Shown here in pieces: positions 55,628-62,473 of a stretch of DNA of 62,473 nt. The stretch lies in NCBI RefSeq assembly GCF_003463065.1, contig NZ_QSCM01000014.1:1-62473 (forward strand), given 5' to 3'. The DNA comes from Blautia sp. OF03-15BH. Its GTDB lineage: Bacteria > Bacillota > Clostridia > Lachnospirales > Lachnospiraceae. Position numbers and translations under genes: made by a program. Numbering within the stretch: the stretch's first letter is position 1; every line of letters begins with the position of its first letter. The notes below the pieces were generated by a model that was not told the origin of the DNA, made no database searches, and worked only from the letters and a program-made list of their open reading frames with translations.

Positions 55628-55656
55628 ATTATACTCTAGTGCTCTACTGTACACAA
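55628..55656 (-). promoter_or_regulatory. Promoter of the riboswitch-controlled transcript
   Basis: TTGTGT (55656-55651), 17-bp spacer, TATAAT (55633-55628) on the minus strand. The start near 55621 places the aptamer 35 nt into the RNA. Confidence 0.75.
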
Positions 55657-55749
55657 GAAAAACATCACTATTTTAACATTCAAAAACAAAAAACAAAAAA
55701 GAACAGCCGATACATATATTCGCACTCATTTAATACACGGATTGCTATA

Positions 55750-55787
55750 GGCAACTGAGTTACCAGAGCATCTGAAATCTGGCGGGA
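55750..55787 (-). mobile_element. Relic of an IS200/IS605 right end
   Basis: GGCAACTGAGTTACCAGAGC and the following ATCTGAAATCTGGCGGGA match the right-end sequence at 62189-62226 (same length, about 33 of 38 positions equal). No transposase lies next to it. It cuts into the HTH remnant that follows. Confidence 0.7.
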
Positions 55788-55907
55788 CATTAAAGAGCGT
55801 TAGAATGGTTCTGGGGCTCTCGCTGAAGGCTTTTGCAGAGCAAATAGAGATTGGTACCCAGTTACTACTATAAGCTCGAAAGAGGCAATCTCAGACCGTC
55901 ACGATGA
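55787..55907 (+). pseudogene. Frameshifted XRE-type helix-turn-helix fragment
   Basis: One frame reads TLKSVRMVLGLSLKAFAEQI followed by EIGTQLL; a +1 shift then gives YYKLERGNLRPSR before the stop at 55905-55907. Together these form the XRE/Cro helix-turn-helix pattern (GLSLKxFAEQI...YKLERG). The 5' part is missing at the IS relic. Confidence 0.65.
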
Positions 55908-55949
55908 GTAGTAGTATGAAATCACAGGCAGAATATATTTCTCACTTTC

Positions 55950-56060
55950 TCGTATAAAAGTGTGATCGATAAGCATTAGAATCAAATAATTTTGTGTTTT
56001 CGGTTGTAATTTTCATGGATCTAGCATATAATAAAAGTGTGATTATTGAGAGCAAAACTC
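55950..56060. repeat. Short direct repeat before the AAA_14 gene
   Basis: ATAAAAGTGTGAT occurs at about 55954-55966 and 56031-56043, and a related AATAAAAATGTGAGGAGT overlaps the ribosome site. Repeats flanking the -10 region could bind a regulator, possibly the lost HTH protein. Confidence 0.4.
56004..56032 (+). promoter_or_regulatory. Promoter of the AAA_14/DUF4143 gene
   Basis: TTGTAA (56004-56009), 17-bp spacer, TATAAT (56027-56032). The leader is about 47 nt to the ATG at 56086. Confidence 0.75.
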
Positions 56061-56085
56061 CAATAAAAATGTGAGGAGTGATTCT

Positions 56086-57426
56086 ATGGAACGATTTATT
56101 TTAAAGAAATTGCTGGCTTGGAAGAATTCTCCCTACCGCAAGCCATTAATCTTGAAGGGCGTACGTCAGGTGGGTAAGACTTGGATTCTGAAAGAGTTTG
56201 GCAGGCGCTATTATGAAAATACAGCCTACTTTAACTTCGACGAAAATGAAGAATATAAGCAATTTTTTGAAACAACCAAGGATGTGGACCGGATTCTACA
56301 AAACCTTATACTGGCAAGCGGTCAAAAAATCGTGCCTGAAAAAACCCTTATCATTTTTGATGAGGTGCAGGACTGCCCTAAGGTCATTAACTCTATGAAG
56401 TATTTTTGTGAGAACGCACCGCAGTATCACGTTGCCTGCGCTGGTTCTCTGTTGGGTATTGCTCTGGCGAAACCTTCCTCTTTTCCTGTGGGTAAGGTCA
56501 ACTTTATGCAGATTGACCCGATGACCTTTAATGAATTCCTACTTGCCAACGGTGATGAAAATCTGGCACAGTATCTGGAACAGGTGGACACTCTTGAACC
56601 CATCCCTGATGCCTTCTTTAATCCGCTGTATGAGAAGCTGAAAATGTACTATGTCACCGGTGGTATGCCGGAATCGGTATTGATGTGGACGGAAGCACGG
56701 GATGTTTCTGCCATGCAGGAAGCATTGTCCGGAATCATCGGAGCCTATGAGCGAGATTTTGCAAAACATCCTAATCTCAGCGAGTTCCCGAAAATCTCAA
56801 TGATCTGGAAATCCATTCCTTCTCAACTAGCAAAAGAGAACAAGAAGTTCATCTATAAAGTGGTCAAGGAAGGAGCACGAGCCCGTGAGTACGAGGATGC
56901 CTTGCAATGGCTGGTAGATGCCCGTTTGGTGCATAAAATTTATCGCAGCTCAGCTCCCGGCCTGCCGATTGCAGCTTACGATGACTTGTCTGCCTTCAAG
57001 ATTTATCTGGTGGATGTAGGACTGCTCCGCCGTCTGGCACAGTTGGCCCCCACTGCCTTTGGCGAAGGTAACCGCCTTTTTACTGAATTCAAAGGTGCAT
57101 TAACCGAAAACTTTGTGTTGCAGACTTTAATTACTCAGTTTGAAGTCATGCCCCGTTATTGGAGCCAGAACAACCCACCTTACGAAGTGGATTTCCTCAT
57201 TCAACGGGAAAACGACATCTTCCCCGTGGAGGTCAAATCCGAAGCCAACACAACCAGCAAGAGTATGAAGAAATTCAAGGAACTGTTTCCTGATAAGGTC
57301 AAGCTCCGCATCCGTTTCTCATTGGATAATTTGAAACTGGACGATGACGTGCTGAATATCCCGCTGTTCATGGCAGATCAGGCGGATCGATTGATTGGGT
57401 TGGCATTGGAAAAGATGGAGCACTGA
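56086..57426 (+). CDS. AAA_14/DUF4143 ATPase
   Basis: 446 residues, start chosen at 56086 (MERFILKKLLAWK) behind TGAGGAGTGA; the reading from 56071 lacks a site. Walker A GVRQVGKTW (about 25-33), Walker B LIIFDEVQDC (about 86-95), and a C-terminal DUF4143 domain with the nuclease-like VDFLIQRENDIFPVEVKSE segment, whose D-E-K spacing suggests a PD-(D/E)XK-type fold. Family members are common in gut bacteria, often as single accessory genes; their role is unclear. It is oriented opposite to almost all neighbours. Confidence 0.92.
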   Translation: MERFILKKLLAWKNSPYRKPLILKGVRQVGKTWILKEFGRRYYENTAYFNFDENEEYKQFFETTKDVDRILQNLILASGQKIVPEKTLIIFDEVQDCPKVINSMKYFCENAPQYHVACAGSLLGIALAKPSSFPVGKVNFMQIDPMTFNEFLLANGDENLAQYLEQVDTLEPIPDAFFNPLYEKLKMYYVTGGMPESVLMWTEARDVSAMQEALSGIIGAYERDFAKHPNLSEFPKISMIWKSIPSQLAKENKKFIYKVVKEGARAREYEDALQWLVDARLVHKIYRSSAPGLPIAAYDDLSAFKIYLVDVGLLRRLAQLAPTAFGEGNRLFTEFKGALTENFVLQTLITQFEVMPRYWSQNNPPYEVDFLIQRENDIFPVEVKSEANTTSKSMKKFKELFPDKVKLRIRFSLDNLKLDDDVLNIPLFMADQADRLIGLALEKMEH

Positions 57427-57485
57427 TGTATATAATATTAGCCTAAACCCCAACAGTTTAGCATCGTAATACCCAATTGCCACCT

Positions 57486-58091
57486 TTAAAAAGATAACTG
57501 TATCTTTTTTTCATAAATATTAATAATTCTTCCTATAAATAAGGCTGTCAGTATGGTTCCTATACCAAGACCATAAAAAGGGGTATGATTAATTAAACAT
57601 AAAATAATAGTGACAAACACAAGTGTAATATCAAAAGTATTTTTCACTATTGAAAAAGGAAAAGAGAATACTTCTGAAATAGTTTTTACAATACCATCAG
57701 TTGGTGTTAAAATAAGATTTGTTTTCACGCTTAAAAATACGCCCATTGCAGTAATGAACATCGTCATAATAAAACAAATAACCCTTAAGTATAAACTTAA
57801 CGATAATGTAGGAATTATAAAATCATATAAATCAGTCAACCAACCAAAAGCAAACGATAACGGAATTTCTAAAATAAAAGTAACTGTGATCTTTTTGGAT
57901 AAAATACATTGAATAATAACAAATATTAAGTAACAGATAATAGAAGCTGTTCCTAAAGAAATGTTATAGATTTGTGATATTGAATACATCACAGAACTAA
58001 AAGCAGCAACTCCTAAATCAAATCGAACATTTAATACAACAGCAAAAGCTATTAAATTCAAACCAAGAAAATATAAAAAATATTTTTTCAT
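57486..58091 (-). CDS. YczE/YitT-like integral membrane protein
   Basis: 201 residues with about five or six membrane segments; start MKKYFLYFLGLNLIAF at 58091, the first ATG behind ATGAGGTAATA. The motif GVFLSVKTNLILTPTDGIVK is typical of the YczE/YyaS family of uncharacterised membrane proteins. Codon use is markedly A/T-rich (many AAT, ATA, TTA) compared with the neighbouring genes, suggesting separate acquisition. Confidence 0.85.
   Translation of the reverse strand: MKKYFLYFLGLNLIAFAVVLNVRFDLGVAAFSSVMYSISQIYNISLGTASIICYLIFVIIQCILSKKITVTFILEIPLSFAFGWLTDLYDFIIPTLSLSLYLRVICFIMTMFITAMGVFLSVKTNLILTPTDGIVKTISEVFSFPFSIVKNTFDITLVFVTIILCLINHTPFYGLGIGTILTALFIGRIINIYEKKIQLSF
57489..57511. terminator. 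Convergent bidirectional terminator
   Basis: AAAAGATA-ACTG-TATCTTTT followed by TTT, with A-runs on the other side. It serves the AAA gene on the plus strand and the YczE-type gene on the minus strand, whose final codons lie within it. Confidence 0.7.
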
Positions 58092-58162
58092 TATTATTAC
58101 CTCATCATTTCTATGGTACTGTAAGCCACCAGAACCGGAGATTCTGCCTGATGGCACACTTA

Positions 58163-58204
58163 TAAAAAGCCCAAAGGCCTTGACTTCAAGGCTTTCAGGC
58201 TTAA
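58163..58204 (-). terminator. Terminator of the MBL-fold gene
   Basis: A long imperfect stem AAGCC..AAAGCCTTG/CAAGGCCTTTGGGCTT followed on the minus strand by TTTTTATAAG. Confidence 0.75.
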
Positions 58205-58230
58205 GTTAACCCCAGCGTAGTCTGTTGTGT

Positions 58231-58929
58231 TTATCTTACTGGAATTTCACCTTCATCTATCAGTCTGTCTGGGGAAAATACAATACGGATTCTTCCGTCT
58301 GTCGCAACCTTGCAATCTCCGTCAAACGCATTCTTACCGCCATCCTCGATTTTCGCAGTTCCTGAAAGGATATTCTCACAGATGCGTATCGCTGTATTCA
58401 TGATGCTATGATCCATGGAACCAACGAAAGGCATTCCCGCATATCCCACATGGCCATTAAAATTGCGGTCAAATTCACTTTCATAGGACTTGATTTTATC
58501 CAGAGCTCCCAATAGTGTATTAATACTGTCTCTGCAGAGCAGATTACCATTGCAGGCATCTCCAGAAAACAGGATTCGCTCTTTCCGATCAAGGAAACAA
58601 TTTCCCAAAAGTTCCACATAATCTGCGATGCTATCATAATTTATCGGTTTAAGACTATCCTCATCTTTTTCGTGAATATATACCTCTTCAAACTGAGCAG
58701 CTCCTCCGATATGATCCTGATGTCCATGTGTCAGCACTACATCATAGGGAAGCGGAGTCAGCCAGGAAATCAGCTTTTTCAGGTCTGTCATTCCGACACC
58801 CGTATCGATGAGTAATGCACGTTCCGTACCTTTTAACAAAAACATGGCTGTCATACCAGCCTCATTGATAGCCCAGGTGTCTTTTGCAATCTCCATCACC
58901 TGATATGTAGTCAGCTTTGCTATATCCAT
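58231..58929 (-). CDS. Metallo-beta-lactamase-fold protein, apparently shortened
   Basis: 232 residues. The N-terminal half is normal: LLIDTGVGMTDLKKLI and the metal motif THGHQDHIGG. After YVELLG the sequence jumps to NCFLDRKERILFSGDACNG, the strand and metal-aspartate region. The usual middle, with the third metal-binding histidine (GHTxG just ahead of this segment), is absent, as if about 50-60 residues were deleted in frame. Activity is doubtful. AAAGGATGG precedes the ATG. It lies directly downstream of the esterase remnant. Confidence 0.8.
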   Translation of the reverse strand: MDIAKLTTYQVMEIAKDTWAINEAGMTAMFLLKGTERALLIDTGVGMTDLKKLISWLTPLPYDVVLTHGHQDHIGGAAQFEEVYIHEKDEDSLKPINYDSIADYVELLGNCFLDRKERILFSGDACNGNLLCRDSINTLLGALDKIKSYESEFDRNFNGHVGYAGMPFVGSMDHSIMNTAIRICENILSGTAKIEDGGKNAFDGDCKVATDGRIRIVFSPDRLIDEGEIPVR

Positions 58930-58944
58930 TCCATCCTTTCCGCA

Positions 58945-59160
58945 TCAGTGCATAAATACATTTTCTGCATCCTCATCTAATGGTACAGTAAATGCCGGAG
59001 CATGTTTAACAAGAAGCTCCATCAGCCTGTGGTCATAATTATCTTTAACTTCGCAGATATTGTCAAAAATCATAATTGCCTCTTTACCTGGCTCACATAC
59101 CGACCACTGCGGAAGAGAAGGAACGGAAGGAATTGTTGATACCCATCTACTATAATCCCA
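58945..59160 (-). pseudogene. C-terminal remnant of a carboxylesterase
   Basis: On the minus strand WDYSRWVSTIPSVPSLPQW, then CEPGKEAIMIFDNICEVK and DNYDHRLMELLVKHAPAF lead to a stop at 58947-58945. This matches the C-terminus of type B carboxylesterases (MIFDxxCEV...HxLL). The N-terminal 400 or so residues are missing; the upstream boundary falls inside the last codons of the GH3 gene. Confidence 0.7.
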
Positions 59161-61993
59161 TACATTTCAGAATGATCCGAAGATTATGGACTGCACATCT
59201 TTGCACATCTCCGAGACACAGACGAGGTTTCTTATCCAAATGTCCTTTGTACCCGATTGCTCTGCCATCATCTAAAATAAAAGCAACTTCCTCATTGGCC
59301 GGGCATATCTTTGGCACAAAGCTTGCCGGATCATTGAAAAATGTTTTCATATCATTTGCCTGCATGTAGACTTTTTCCCCATCAACCAAAATCTCTCCAT
59401 CCTTCATCTCGGCAGTATGTCCTTCACCCAGAGGTGCCATAACTGTATCCGGTCCTTCCGGATCAACCGTAAAGGAATTCCAGCGGGCTGCGAAAACCGG
59501 TGCAAATGGTACTTCCTGCACCATAATTACCTGCCCACGTTCATCAAACTCCGGCATAACTGTTCTCACAGCCTGAAGAATATTCATGACCCTTCCTTTT
59601 CCTCCCGGCATAATCAAATCATTTCCGGCATGCATGGATTTCCAGGGTGTACTGCTGCCTCCGTTCCAATCAGTCATGATCAGACCTTCAAATCCCCATT
59701 CTCCGCGGGCAAGATCCGTACATAAGTCATAACTATCTGCTGTAGGAACACCGTTGATCAGATTGTAGGAACTCATGATAGACAACGGCTGAGATTCCTG
59801 AATAGCAATTTTATAGGGTTCCAGATAAATCTCCCTCAGTGCCCGCTGACCAATCACAGAATCCACAGCATTCCGATTCGTCTCCTGATTATTAGCTGCA
59901 TAATGCTTAATGCATCCACCTCCTCCTGGCAGGCTCTGAAGACCGCGTACCATTGCTGACGCCATCTTTCCAGATATGAGAGGATCTTCAGAAAAATATT
60001 CAAAATTTCGTCCGCACATAGGATCACGCTGAATATTCATTCCTGGTCCCAGAAGCAAATCAATCCGCATTGCCTGCATATCTGCTGCCATTCCGCATCC
60101 TACCTGTTCCAAAATTTCCGGATCAAAAGACTGAGCAAGAAGCGTACCCACCGGCCATGCCGTACAGTAATGGTATACCTGCCTCTTTTCCCCCGATTCC
60201 AGATCGGTTGCCTCAAACTGCTGTGTGATACGCACACCGCCCGGACCGTCTGCCAATACAATAGAAGAAACACCATAACTTTCCAGTGCGTGTGTTGTTT
60301 CCCCTGCCGCTCCAGGTACAGATTCCGAACTGGCTCCAATCACAGGATTGTTCTCATCCTGCACACCCCAGCCTGTACCACAGCAAAGATCCGCCAATTG
60401 TGCAGCATCAAGCTGTGCGGCAAATTCTTCCATTGACACTCTGCCCGAAGCCACATCATTCAGCTTCCATTCTTTCTTTTCCACATACCGTACTGTTTCG
60501 TAAGGCATAACCGGCTGATAGCTGGTATCTGTCGCATATGTAACCACCTTTTCATCGCTATAGGCGGAACGCGAATCCAGCGTTTCCGGTATCTGCACAG
60601 CCAGAAGAACCGGTACATCCTTCCATATAGTTTCATCCTTTCGGTCAGTTAACCCCTTCTTTTCTTCCAAAGTTTCCGTTAACGGAAGTTCCACCAATAC
60701 CTGTTCTGTCAAAGCAGTTTGTTCCAGCCGAATCTTGCACACCGGTTTTGTATCTCTGGAAGAAGTACCGATACGCACTCCATAATCTCCTTTTGACAGA
60801 ATATAACCTCCTGCATTTTCACTATAAGATGCAAGATTACGCAGCGGTATGCGGATTTTGATATCTTCCTTTTCGCCCGGTGCCAGTAACATCGTTTTTT
60901 GGAAACCTTTCAGCTCCTGTTCCGGCATATCCATCTCCGATACCGGTGCAGAAACATATACCTGCACAACTTCACGTCCGGCAAACGCTCCTGTATTTTC
61001 TACTGTTACGCCAAGAACCAGTGTATCCTCATCCAGCGATGCCTCCAGATTTCCCAGTGCAAATGTCGTATAGGAGAGTCCATAACCAAAAGGATAACCC
61101 GGCTCAACATTAAATGTATCAAAGTAACGATAACCTACATAAATTCCTTCCGTATATACTGCTTTATTAAAATCCTGAAGGAAATTGCCTGCCGTAGGAT
61201 AATCTTCATATTTTTTTGCCCAGGTTGCGGTCAGCTTTCCTGACGGTGTTGTCTTACCTGTGAGAATATCGGTAACGGCGGCTCCTCCCTCCTGTCCTGC
61301 CTGCCCCATGAGAAGAATAGCATCCGCACAAGCTGCCTCCAGATCTTGCACCGATATGGAGCCCGGAACATTCAGCACCAGTATCAATGAGGAAAAAGCT
61401 GACCGTAGCTTTTTAAGATTATCCATCTCCACTGCAGAAAGCCTGTAATCTCCAATTTCATACTTTTTATCCCCAATGGATACTTCTTTTTTCATGAAAC
61501 GATCATTTCCCTCACCGGAATTTCTCGAAATGACACAAATAGCAGTTTCTGTTTCTTTTGCATATTCTTCCAGTTTTTCTGTTGTCAGCGGTTCCTCCGG
61601 AAACGCAAAAACACTCATGACCTGGTCCTTCATCTCTCTTTTGGCCAGATCATAGCATCTGGCCCACGCCATCTGCTGTTCCCGGTTCACAATCTCAAAA
61701 CCTTCTGTTTCCATAGCATTCAGAATATTAATATGATAACGCAGAGACTGATCCACATCCTGATCACCACCGCCGGAAAGACCGCCGTTAAAAGGATCTC
61801 CCGATCCCGTTCCGCCGCGGATTGTTCTGGCAGCTCCGTTTCCAAACAAGGCAATCTTTCCCCTGCCCTTTAACGGAAGAATCCCATTTATGTTTTTTAA
61901 AAGTACCATTCCCTGCGTCGCCGCTTCTCTCGATATTGCAGCACCGCTGATCTCACGTTCGGACATCGGCGGATATATCGTATTACTTTTCAT
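59150..61993 (-). CDS. GH3 beta-glucosidase with swapped domain order
   Basis: 947 residues, no signal peptide. The order is GH3 C-terminal alpha/beta domain first (about 20-260, with GQAGQEGGAAVTDILTG), then a fibronectin-III-like domain (about 320-420, EVVQVYVSAP...ELKGFQK), then the GH3 TIM barrel (about 520-800, ADGPGGVR, KHYAANNQETNR, and MTDWN with the nucleophile aspartate near 775), then a tail of about 150 residues. The same permuted order is known in Butyrivibrio fibrisolvens BglA and a Ruminococcus albus glucosidase. The C-terminal CMGL stop is formed at the junction with the esterase remnant, so the end may be altered. Confidence 0.93.
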   Translation of the reverse strand: MKSNTIYPPMSEREISGAAISREAATQGMVLLKNINGILPLKGRGKIALFGNGAARTIRGGTGSGDPFNGGLSGGGDQDVDQSLRYHINILNAMETEGFEIVNREQQMAWARCYDLAKREMKDQVMSVFAFPEEPLTTEKLEEYAKETETAICVISRNSGEGNDRFMKKEVSIGDKKYEIGDYRLSAVEMDNLKKLRSAFSSLILVLNVPGSISVQDLEAACADAILLMGQAGQEGGAAVTDILTGKTTPSGKLTATWAKKYEDYPTAGNFLQDFNKAVYTEGIYVGYRYFDTFNVEPGYPFGYGLSYTTFALGNLEASLDEDTLVLGVTVENTGAFAGREVVQVYVSAPVSEMDMPEQELKGFQKTMLLAPGEKEDIKIRIPLRNLASYSENAGGYILSKGDYGVRIGTSSRDTKPVCKIRLEQTALTEQVLVELPLTETLEEKKGLTDRKDETIWKDVPVLLAVQIPETLDSRSAYSDEKVVTYATDTSYQPVMPYETVRYVEKKEWKLNDVASGRVSMEEFAAQLDAAQLADLCCGTGWGVQDENNPVIGASSESVPGAAGETTHALESYGVSSIVLADGPGGVRITQQFEATDLESGEKRQVYHYCTAWPVGTLLAQSFDPEILEQVGCGMAADMQAMRIDLLLGPGMNIQRDPMCGRNFEYFSEDPLISGKMASAMVRGLQSLPGGGGCIKHYAANNQETNRNAVDSVIGQRALREIYLEPYKIAIQESQPLSIMSSYNLINGVPTADSYDLCTDLARGEWGFEGLIMTDWNGGSSTPWKSMHAGNDLIMPGGKGRVMNILQAVRTVMPEFDERGQVIMVQEVPFAPVFAARWNSFTVDPEGPDTVMAPLGEGHTAEMKDGEILVDGEKVYMQANDMKTFFNDPASFVPKICPANEEVAFILDDGRAIGYKGHLDKKPRLCLGDVQRCAVHNLRIILKCMGL

Positions 61994-62162
61994 ATTTTTT
62001 CCCTGCCTTTCGTTTAAGACTCACTAAAATTTTCTTCATTTTCATGTTATTCCTATATTCTTAGAAAGTCCTACTATAAGGCCAAACATTTGAGATTTTA
62101 CAATACCTCTATTATTTGTCTCTCATTGCAATAACTCTCCAAGATTATTTTAGATTTTCACG

Positions 62163-62300
62163 CGCGTTTTTACTTATGTGAACTACTCGGTAACTGAGTT
62201 ACCAGAGCATCTGAATAGAGGCGGGATACCGCCTTTTTCAGGGTGCGTCCATGACACCACTACTGTTTACTCTTTCGAGTTATACAGCTACTTTTATGAT
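62163..62300 (-). mobile_element. IS200/IS605 right end and likely omega RNA region
   Basis: Minus-strand order: end of tnpB, then a hairpin AGGCGGTATCCCGCCT, then TTCAGATGCTCTGGTAACTC and a GGTAAC-TCA-GTTACC hairpin at 62189-62203. In these elements the noncoding omega RNA overlaps the 3' end of tnpB and the right end, and its guide is the host sequence just beyond. The exact element border cannot be set without the left end. Confidence 0.65.
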
Positions 62301-62473
62301 TTCCGGTGTTTTCAGTCCGGTTACGGACAGTTCTTTTTTTACTCCGGATGCGGAGAGATATTTTCTCAGGATATTATATGCACCGACAGCATCCGCATTA
62401 TAATTCTGGCTTCCATCTCTGTATAGCCCCCTCTGTTTTCGCTTGCACGGCTCTGCATATTTTCTTCCCACCT
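62280..62473 (-). CDS. tnpB: TnpB (IS200/IS605), C-terminal part, 5' end outside window
   Basis: The visible 63 codons include CKRKQRGLYRDG and YNADAVGAYNILRK, the zinc-ribbon and RuvC-III aspartate region of TnpB (NAD...GAxNIxRK). TnpB is an RNA-guided nuclease, the ancestor type of Cas12. No TnpA is visible; it may lie beyond the right edge or be absent. Confidence 0.85.
   Translation of the reverse strand, partial: VGRKYAEPCKRKQRGLYRDGSQNYNADAVGAYNILRKYLSASGVKKELSVTGLKTPEIIKVAV

Noticed and set aside
1..62473. CRISPR arrays, tRNA and rRNA genes
   Set aside because: None seen on either strand: no regularly spaced direct repeats with unique spacers and no recognisable cloverleaf or rRNA motifs.

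Overview
The window looks like a chromosomal stretch of a gut Clostridia bacterium, most likely Lachnospiraceae and possibly Blautia-like. The pointers are strong AGGAGG ribosome sites, sigma-A-type promoters, YesM/YesN and sugar-ABC organisation, BvgS-like hybrid kinases, and a Clostridia-style cyclic di-GMP riboswitch. This placement is inferred from style, not from a database match. Nearly all genes lie on the minus strand; pgi and one AAA ATPase are the exceptions. No rRNA, tRNA or CRISPR array was seen.

Layout. (1) 1-1082: a cut-off secreted Thr/Glu-rich protein with InlB-type repeats. (2) 1381-2964: pgi. (3) 3059-13380: a surface-structure locus with two SipW-type signal peptidases, four paralogous SipW-type secreted proteins (TYAWF signal, PVSTADL motif, EGCDxxC motif), a membrane-tethered McrB-like AAA+ ATPase, a DUF2357-like coiled-coil protein and a Thr/Glu-rich secreted protein. 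A roughly 320-bp stretch packed with hairpins lies inside it. (4) 13537-19953: an oligopeptide ABC transporter (oppBCDF-oppA) followed by a cyclophilin; its leader holds a 117-bp cloverleaf-like inverted-repeat element. (5) 20259-31176: a glycan-use cluster with GH78 rhamnosidase, sugar ABC importer without its ATPase, YesN/YesM two-component pair, PHP hydrolase and MFS carrier. (6) 31508-44736: a four-gene operon around a 3449-residue GLUG-repeat beta-helix protein, flanked by three smaller membrane or secreted proteins with SipW-like N-termini. (7) 45440-55409: three hybrid sensor kinases and a lipoprotein that fuses a solute-binding domain to a 5'-nucleotidase-C-like domain; the lipoprotein/kinase transcript starts with a cyclic di-GMP-I riboswitch and terminator. 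(8) 55750-62473: a patchwork of mobile-element scars, an AAA_14/DUF4143 ATPase, an AT-rich YczE-type membrane protein, a shortened metallo-beta-lactamase-fold protein, an esterase remnant, a domain-swapped GH3 glucosidase, and the 3' end of an IS200/IS605 tnpB.

How it may work together (inference). The two surface loci share the SipW substrate signature, while only the first encodes the peptidases, so the first could mature the subunits of the second. The kinases and the cyclic di-GMP riboswitch next to the giant-protein operon would suit control of a switch between attached and free life. The most novel part is the pairing of SipW secretion with a McrB-like AAA+/DUF2357 coiled-coil couple.
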